Assembly: GCF_900636965.1 (NCBI RefSeq)
Contig: NZ_LR134331.1
Location: forward strand, 1,302,001-1,366,000
Length of the DNA: 64,000 nt
Reading direction: 5' to 3'
DNA from: Lacticaseibacillus rhamnosus
GTDB lineage: Bacteria; Bacillota; Bacilli; Lactobacillales; Lactobacillaceae
In this document: positions 58,807 to 64,000 of the stretch, one piece after another
Layout: each line of letters opens with the position of its first letter
How positions within the stretch are numbered: position 1 is the first letter of the stretch
The notes under the pieces: model-generated
Told to the model about the DNA's origin: nothing
Seen by the model: only the letters and a program-made list of their open reading frames with translations
Database searches by the model: none
Position numbers and translations under genes: made by a program

Positions 58807-60615
58807 ATGGCATCTGCACACATTGAACATAAGTTATCGTTACTGCCGGATCTTCCCGGTAGCTACCAAATGAAAGACATCAACGGGAAGATTATTTATG
58901 TCGGCAAAGCCAAAAATCTCAAGAATCGGGTTCGATCCTACTTTAAGAGTTCGCATGACGGAAAAGTAGCGGCAATGGTGGCACAAGTGGCGGATTTTGA
59001 CTACATTGTGACCTCTACGAATAAAGAGGCGTTCTTGCTTGAGATTACGTTAATTCAAAAGTACCAACCTTATTACAATATCAAGCTGAAAAAGGGCACC
59101 GGTTACCCTTATATCAAGATCACTAATGAACGCGACCCCAAGATTGAAATTACCGGGACGATTCGCAAAGACGGCGGCTATTATTTTGGCCCTTATCCCA
59201 ATGTTTACGCTGCCCAGGAAACCATGCACTTTATTCAGAAAGTGTATCCACTACGCCGCTGTAACGGCTATCAGGGTCGCCCGTGTCTTTATTACCATAT
59301 GGGGCAGTGTCTCGGCGCTTGTTTTCGCACCGTCCCGGAGAAGGAATATACCGATCAGATTGCGCGGATTAAACGCTTTTTGAACGGTAATGTCAGCAAA
59401 GCCAAGGCCAGTTTGACTGCCAAAATGGAGCGCGCGGCAAAGAATCTGCAATTTGAACGGGCAGCCGAGATTCGGGATCAACTTTATTACATTGAGCAAA
59501 CGGTTGAGAAGCAAAAGATTATTTCGACGGATAATACCACGCGCGACTTGTTTAATTTTTATATGGATAAAGGCTGGATCAGCATTCAGGTCTTCTTTAT
59601 TCGCCAGGCGCGATTGATGAAGCGTGAGTCGCGCTTGTTTCCGGTGGTCAATACGGCTAAAGAAGAGTTTGAATCTTTTATCTTACAATTCTACAGCCGG
59701 AAAAATAACGTTAAACCGCGTGAAGTATTGGTGCCTGCAGGGCTAGATAATAAGGTGCTGGCTGATATCCTTGAAGTACCGGTACGCACACCCCAACGAG
59801 GCGAAAAACGCGAGCTGATGGCGCTAGCAGCCAAGAACAGCAAGATTAAACTGGAAGATAAGTTTCGGTTAATGGAATTAGATAATCGGACAACGGTAGG
59901 GGCGATGAAAGAGCTGATGGCAGCCTTAAAGTTACCGATGGGCCATGTGGTAGAAGCATTTGACCATAGTCATATCCAAGGTGCCGATCCGGTGTCTGCC
60001 ATGGTTCAATTTGTCGATGGCCAACCTGCCAAAAACAATTATCGCAAATACAAGTTGGATGCGGACAAAACCCATAATGGTGCTGACGAAGCTGCCAATA
60101 CGCGCGAAGTCATTCGCCGACGATATACGCGGCTGCTAAAGGAACATGCGGCATTGCCGGACTTGATTCTGATGGACGGTGGTGAGATTGAAATGAACGC
60201 GGCTAAAGATGTCCTGGAAAATGAATTGAATCTCGATATTCCGGTTGCCGGAATGGTCAAGAACAATAAGCATAAGACGGCTGCCTTGCTATTCGGTCAC
60301 GCCGACGAGATGATCAATTTGGATCCGAAGTCGCAGGGCTTCTACCTGTTGGAACGTATTCAGGATGAAGTGCACCGGTTTGCCATCACGTTCCATCGCC
60401 AGCTTCACGCCAAAAACTCGTTGGCATCGCGCCTTGAGGGAATTAAGGGCGTCGGACCCAAGACACGCTTAAAGTTGCTGCGTAAATTCAAGACCATCAC
60501 AAAGATCAAAGAAGCACCATTGGAAGATATTCAGGAGCTAGGCATTTCAAAACGCGTCGCCCAGGCACTGAAGCTTTCGTTAACGGCAGATCCCACGCCG
60601 GCACGTCGGGTATAA
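58807..60615 (+). CDS. uvrC: excinuclease ABC subunit C
   Basis: A 602-residue nuclease of nucleotide excision repair. The GIY-YIG domain is N-terminal (GSYQMKDINGKIIYVGKAKN, LKNRVRSYF), the UvrB-binding helix is mid-protein (FERAAEIRDQLYYIE), the RNase H-like endonuclease contains EAFDHSHIQGADPVSAMV and DLILMDGGEIEMNAA, and a double helix-hairpin-helix ends it (LEGIKGVGPKTRLKLLRKF). ATG 58807 follows AAGGAG; upstream in-frame starts are within the promoter. Confidence 0.95.
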   Translation: MASAHIEHKLSLLPDLPGSYQMKDINGKIIYVGKAKNLKNRVRSYFKSSHDGKVAAMVAQVADFDYIVTSTNKEAFLLEITLIQKYQPYYNIKLKKGTGYPYIKITNERDPKIEITGTIRKDGGYYFGPYPNVYAAQETMHFIQKVYPLRRCNGYQGRPCLYYHMGQCLGACFRTVPEKEYTDQIARIKRFLNGNVSKAKASLTAKMERAAKNLQFERAAEIRDQLYYIEQTVEKQKIISTDNTTRDLFNFYMDKGWISIQVFFIRQARLMKRESRLFPVVNTAKEEFESFILQFYSRKNNVKPREVLVPAGLDNKVLADILEVPVRTPQRGEKRELMALAAKNSKIKLEDKFRLMELDNRTTVGAMKELMAALKLPMGHVVEAFDHSHIQGADPVSAMVQFVDGQPAKNNYRKYKLDADKTHNGADEAANTREVIRRRYTRLLKEHAALPDLILMDGGEIEMNAAKDVLENELNLDIPVAGMVKNNKHKTAALLFGHADEMINLDPKSQGFYLLERIQDEVHRFAITFHRQLHAKNSLASRLEGIKGVGPKTRLKLLRKFKTITKIKEAPLEDIQELGISKRVAQALKLSLTADPTPARRV

Positions 60616-60664
60616 ATGATGCGGATAACGTGGTAATTTTTTAGAGCCGTTTTCAAGACAATGG

Positions 60665-60714
60665 AAAAAGCAGGTTCCAAAAGACAAACGTTGCCTTTTG
60701 ATGCCTGCTTTTTT
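60665..60714 (+). terminator. terminator after uvrC
   Basis: AAAAAGCAGG...CCTGCTTTTT with inner CCAAAAG/CTTTTG, then T. Confidence 0.8.
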
Positions 60715-60767
60715 GCAAGATGATTGAAAGCCACAAACCGAATTTAAAAAGCGTCATTCAAACGGAC

Positions 60768-60805
60768 AAAAAAACTCGCAGCGCATTTCAAAGCTGCGAG
60801 TTTTT
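60768..60805. terminator. bidirectional terminator of the fru operon
   Basis: AAAAACTCGCAGC pairs perfectly with GCTGCGAGTTTTT around ten bases; the A run supplies T on the minus strand for fruA. Confidence 0.87.
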
Positions 60806-60854
60806 AATTTAAGCCATGACCGCTATTAAGTGACGCTTACAAGCTTATCTTGAC

Positions 60855-62828
60855 TTAGCGATTCTCTTTAGCAACTGGACGCCAGAAGCCAAGAATCAGT
60901 GCGGCGATGATGGTTCCGATAATCAATGACATGATAAAGCCAAATTTCTGATCGGTTAGTAAGAGTGCAACGACACCGCCATGAGGAGCCGGAACGTTAA
61001 CGTGCCAGAGCTGAGTTAAACCACCGGCAATCGCAGAACCTATTACGGAGCTACCGATGATGTGCAATGGATCGGTTGCTGCAAACGGAATCGCACCTTC
61101 TGTAATGAACGTTAAACCAAGCGCATAGTTAGATAAGCCGGCATTGCGTTCCTGTAGGGTGAATTTCTTCGGGAAGAAAGTGGAAGCAACCGCGATAGCC
61201 AATGGTGGAATCATACCGCCGATCATAACGGCAGCCATCCAGCGACCATCTTTAAAGCCAGATGCTTGATAAACGCCAATTGCAAACGTATAGGCCGCTT
61301 TGTTGAAAGGACCACCCATATCGATACTCATCATTGCGGCTAGGATGACCCCAATGATGATGGCATTACCAGTACCTAAACCTTCAAGGAAGTTAATGAG
61401 TGCACCGTTAATCGCTGCAAAAATCGGGTTGATGATGAAGAACATTAACAGCCCCATAATCGCAAGACCGATGACTGGATAAAGGAGAATGGTCCGCATA
61501 CCGTCTAATGAGCGCGGCATCTTGGCCAATGCTTTCTTAAGACCCACGATCATCCAGCCGGCAGCAAACCCGGCAACCAGACCGCCAAGGAAGCCGGCCG
61601 GGTTTTGCGCTTTCACAACCGATGCCGAAGCAACGGTTGCCATATAACCACCGACAAACCCAGGCATCAAAGCAGGGCGGTCACCGATAGATTCGGCAAT
61701 ATAAGCAGCTAATACCGGGACCAAGAAACTAAAAGCAAAAGAACCCAGATTATTCGTGAACGTGAACCACATAGAGGTCTTACCCAGCCATTGTTCCAGG
61801 ATGAATGAGATCGCCATGATAATCCCGCCGCCAACAACGAATGGTAACATGTTGGAGACACCATTCATGAGGTCTTTATAAATGCGATTCCAAACGGTGC
61901 CGCCGGAAGTCTCCTCACTTTCACTGGCTTCGGTGTTGGCTTCACCAGCAGCGTGAAAGACTTGGCCTTGACCTTTAAGGGTTTCTTCGATCAGTTCTTG
62001 CGGTTTCTTAATGCCGTCAATGACAGGGCGGTTCAATAATTTCTTGCCATTAAACCGGTCCATCGCAACTTTTTTGTCTGCGGCAACGATGACACCGGCC
62101 GCACGGTTGATGTCAGCATCGGTTAGCTTGTGCTTGATGCCTTCAGAGCCGTTGGTTTCGACCTTAATATCAACGCCCATTTTCTCGGCAGTTTCTTTCA
62201 AGGCTGCTTCGGCCATGTACGTATGGGCAATCCCGGTTGGGCAAGCAGTAACGGCAACGATAAATGGCCGTTCTTTGCGCTTTTCGTCTTTAAATTCAGC
62301 TTGCTTAGCGGCTTTGTCCTTGGCTTCTTGGGCTTTTTCCGCTTCTTCTTCAGCTTTATCCTTGGCTGCTTTTTCCGCTTGTGCTTTTCCAAAAAGATCA
62401 ATGACTTCATCAGGGGTTTTAGCCTGCTTTAAGTCAGCGACCAGTTTTGGATTGATCAAAAGTGAAGACAAGGCAGCTAGAGCAGCTAAGTGTTCGTTGT
62501 TGGCGCCTTCGGGAGCAGCAATCATGAAGAACAAGTGCACGGGCTGGCCGTCTAATGCATTAAAGTCAACGCCTTTAGTGCTTTTGGCAAATAGAACCGT
62601 AGCCCGGGTAACCGCGCTGTCTTTGGCATGTGGCATCGCAATACCTTCACCAATGCCGGTAGTTGATTCTGATTCACGCTTTAAAATGTCATTGCGATAT
62701 TCGTCAGCGTCAGTCACAATGCCTTCCGCGTGGTATTTGGCAACCATTTCATCGATCACAGCCTCTTTAGTGGTGCCTTTGAGATCCATGATCATGACAT
62801 TTTTTAATAGTAAGTCACGAATGTCCAT
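60855..62828 (-). CDS. fruA: fructose PTS transporter, IIABC fusion
   Basis: A 657-residue membrane protein that imports fructose and delivers it as fructose 1-phosphate. The IIA domain is first (about residues 1-145, active His in IAMPHAKDSAV), then a long charged helical linker rich in Lys, Glu and Ala (about 147-187). IIB (about 190-290, phospho-Cys in VTACPTGIAHTYMA) and IIC with about eight to ten helices follow. AGGAGG precedes the ATG at 62828. Last gene of fruR-fruK-fruA. Confidence 0.95.
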   Translation of the reverse strand: MDIRDLLLKNVMIMDLKGTTKEAVIDEMVAKYHAEGIVTDADEYRNDILKRESESTTGIGEGIAMPHAKDSAVTRATVLFAKSTKGVDFNALDGQPVHLFFMIAAPEGANNEHLAALAALSSLLINPKLVADLKQAKTPDEVIDLFGKAQAEKAAKDKAEEEAEKAQEAKDKAAKQAEFKDEKRKERPFIVAVTACPTGIAHTYMAEAALKETAEKMGVDIKVETNGSEGIKHKLTDADINRAAGVIVAADKKVAMDRFNGKKLLNRPVIDGIKKPQELIEETLKGQGQVFHAAGEANTEASESEETSGGTVWNRIYKDLMNGVSNMLPFVVGGGIIMAISFILEQWLGKTSMWFTFTNNLGSFAFSFLVPVLAAYIAESIGDRPALMPGFVGGYMATVASASVVKAQNPAGFLGGLVAGFAAGWMIVGLKKALAKMPRSLDGMRTILLYPVIGLAIMGLLMFFIINPIFAAINGALINFLEGLGTGNAIIIGVILAAMMSIDMGGPFNKAAYTFAIGVYQASGFKDGRWMAAVMIGGMIPPLAIAVASTFFPKKFTLQERNAGLSNYALGLTFITEGAIPFAATDPLHIIGSSVIGSAIAGGLTQLWHVNVPAPHGGVVALLLTDQKFGFIMSLIIGTIIAALILGFWRPVAKENR

Positions 62829-62837
62829 TTTGTCCTC

Positions 62838-63752
62838 CTAAACTTCATTAATCGTAATCGTCTGCTTAACGGCAGCAATTTTGTCGGCAGTGGCAAGATC
62901 CTCAGAAAAAGCGGTTGCAGAACCGCATGCGATTCCAACCTTAAAGCTTTCCAGAACATCATGTGTTTGCGCAAAAGTTCCGGTGAAACCCGCTAACATA
63001 CTGTCGCCTGCACCGACTGAGTTCACAGCAGGTTGCTTTGGTACGTTACCGAACCAGGCATGATCTTGCTCAATCATGAGGGCACCACCGCCTGCCATCG
63101 AGATCAAAACATGTTGTGCGCCTAAATCAAGTATGCGGCGACCGGCTTTGATAATTGCCTCATGACTGGTATATGGTGCGTCATTGAACAGAGCAGCTAA
63201 TTCATGGTGATTTGGTTTCACAACTAGGGGATGATCGGAAAGGGTATCCAGTAGTGCCTGGCCGGTGGTGTCAATCACGAAGTCTGCGTCATGCGCATGA
63301 ATTAAGGGGATGAGGTCCCGATAAAATGTGCTTGGTAATCCTTTAGGCAAACTTCCGGACATAATAACGACATCGCCTGATTTTAGGTTGGTCAGCTTAG
63401 CTTTAAAGTCGGCAATTTCGGTCTCGCTAATAGCAGGGCCGCTGGCGTTGAGTTCGGTTTCCGATTCTGCTTTGAGCTTGACGTTTATCCGGGTATCACC
63501 TTTGATTTTTGTAAAATCGCAAGGCATGGCAAGCTCGTCTAACTTATCTTGAATAAACGTCCCGGTGAATCCGCCAAGAAATCCCCAGGCAGTTGTGGGC
63601 AAGCCGAGTGTTTGTAATATACGACTCACATTGATGCCTTTTCCACCTGGCAATTTAACGTCGTGGGCCAAACGATTGACAGCGCCAAGGTTAAGCCGAG
63701 GCAACTCAATGACATAATCAATCGAAGGGTTGAGCGTAACTGAGTAGATCAA
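62838..63752 (-). CDS. fruK: 1-phosphofructokinase
   Basis: A 304-residue PfkB/ribokinase-family kinase that phosphorylates fructose 1-phosphate to fructose 1,6-bisphosphate. Signatures are TLNPSIDYVI at the start, LPGGKGINVSRIL, and the C-terminal GAGDSMLAGFTG with the catalytic Asp. The TTG start at 63752 is set by AAGGAGG 7 bases upstream and overlaps the fruR stop. Nine bases separate it from fruA. Confidence 0.95.
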   Translation of the reverse strand: MIYSVTLNPSIDYVIELPRLNLGAVNRLAHDVKLPGGKGINVSRILQTLGLPTTAWGFLGGFTGTFIQDKLDELAMPCDFTKIKGDTRINVKLKAESETELNASGPAISETEIADFKAKLTNLKSGDVVIMSGSLPKGLPSTFYRDLIPLIHAHDADFVIDTTGQALLDTLSDHPLVVKPNHHELAALFNDAPYTSHEAIIKAGRRILDLGAQHVLISMAGGGALMIEQDHAWFGNVPKQPAVNSVGAGDSMLAGFTGTFAQTHDVLESFKVGIACGSATAFSEDLATADKIAAVKQTITINEV

Positions 63753-64000
63753 GAATGAACCTCCTTAATATTTTGATACCTTTGATAGCTCGCTGGAAGC
63801 CCTTGTAGTGAACTGGTCAGGATGGTTGCATCGCCAATATCGGCGAATTTGACGAAACTGACCTGTTCGAACTTACTGGGATCTGCGAGAATGATCGGTT
63901 GACGCGCTTGGTGAATGGCCAAGCGCTTGATCACGGCTTCTTCCGGATCTGGTGTGGTGTTCCCAAATTCAGGGTGAATACCATTTGTACCGATAAAGGC
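63749..64000 (-). CDS. fruR: DeoR-family fructose operon repressor, C-terminal part
   Basis: The last 83 codons of a regulator running off the window. AFIGTNGIHPEFGNTTPDPEE and VIKRLAIHQARQPIILADPS are typical of the sugar-phosphate-sensing C-terminal domain of DeoR-type repressors (FruR, LacR, GlpR). The DNA-binding part is outside. The stop overlaps the fruK start, so fruRKA is one operon, probably induced by fructose 1-phosphate. Confidence 0.9.
   Translation of the reverse strand, partial: AFIGTNGIHPEFGNTTPDPEEAVIKRLAIHQARQPIILADPSKFEQVSFVKFADIGDATILTSSLQGLPASYQRYQNIKEVHS

Noticed and set aside
62011-62841. 276-codon plus-strand ORF opposite fruA
   Set aside because: Antisense shadow of fruA, Ser/Ala-rich composition, no supporting signals.

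Overview
The window is chromosomal DNA from a low-to-mid GC Gram-positive lactic acid bacterium. Gene content and protein sequences fit the Lacticaseibacillus casei/paracasei/rhamnosus group best. Signs are the AGGAGG-type ribosome binding sites, RNases J1 and J2, RpoY, the PdhABCD cluster, a fruRKA operon, an M-box leader and DUF1831. The species call is inference; no 16S gene is present. Nearly all of the window is dense housekeeping sequence. I saw no rRNA, tRNA, CRISPR array, prophage, transposase or replication origin.

Layout. 1-3.5 kb: a partial XpaC-like gene diverges from nudF, a small membrane protein, mtnN and a cysteine desulfurase. 3.8-7.9 kb: DUF1831, a short UvrA paralogue and mnmA. 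8.3-13.4 kb: a histidine phosphatase, a TPR protein, recD2 and an Eis-like acetyltransferase. 13.5-18.5 kb: dagK, rnjA and rpoY on the minus strand, two small plus-strand genes, then def on minus. 18.6-19.9 kb: an M-box (Mg2+) riboswitch, a short leader ORF and a protein that looks like only the front part of a P-type ATPase. 20.1-25.3 kb: pdhABCD. 25.5-27.5 kb: an LDH-fold protein without LDH catalytic residues, a UPF0223 protein and an inositol-phosphatase-like enzyme. 27.7-36.9 kb: typA, ftsW, pyc, ylbG-like, rsmD, coaD and a SepM-like protease. 37-41 kb: comEA, comEC and holA converge on rpsT. 41.5-47 kb: rpsO, an unknown gene, rnjB, a TPR protein and tuf. 47-52 kb: an accessory block (DUF3737, a degenerate sirtuin, a CMD-family protein, a MerR regulator, an ABC exporter) between tuf and tig. 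52-56.2 kb: tig, clpX, engB, a MazG-like gene and a small basic protein. 56.4-60.6 kb: a two-gene amino-acid ABC transporter and uvrC. 60.8-64 kb: fruA, fruK and the 3' end of fruR on minus.

How the parts connect. The cysteine desulfurase, DUF1831 protein and MnmA form a tRNA thiolation/sulfur group that a UvrA-like gene and a repeat interrupt. PDH and pyruvate carboxylase act at the pyruvate node. RNase J1, RNase J2 and RpoY link transcription and RNA decay. ComEA and ComEC are DNA-uptake parts. FruRKA imports and phosphorylates fructose. The MerR gene sits upstream of a 19-bp-spacer promoter with a GGAGTTAACTCC dyad that should drive the CMD-sirtuin pair.

Most notable non-gene signals. (1) A family of about 120-bp imperfect palindromes (five copies: 3.7, 8.1, 8.2, 47.1 and 47.2 kb). 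Several stems change by compensatory pairs while the central ATGGCC/GGCCAT hairpin stays fixed. (2) The M-box controlling an incomplete pump. (3) Switch-like alternative hairpins in the typA and tuf leaders. (4) Two enzyme folds, LDH-like and sirtuin, that have lost their catalytic residues.
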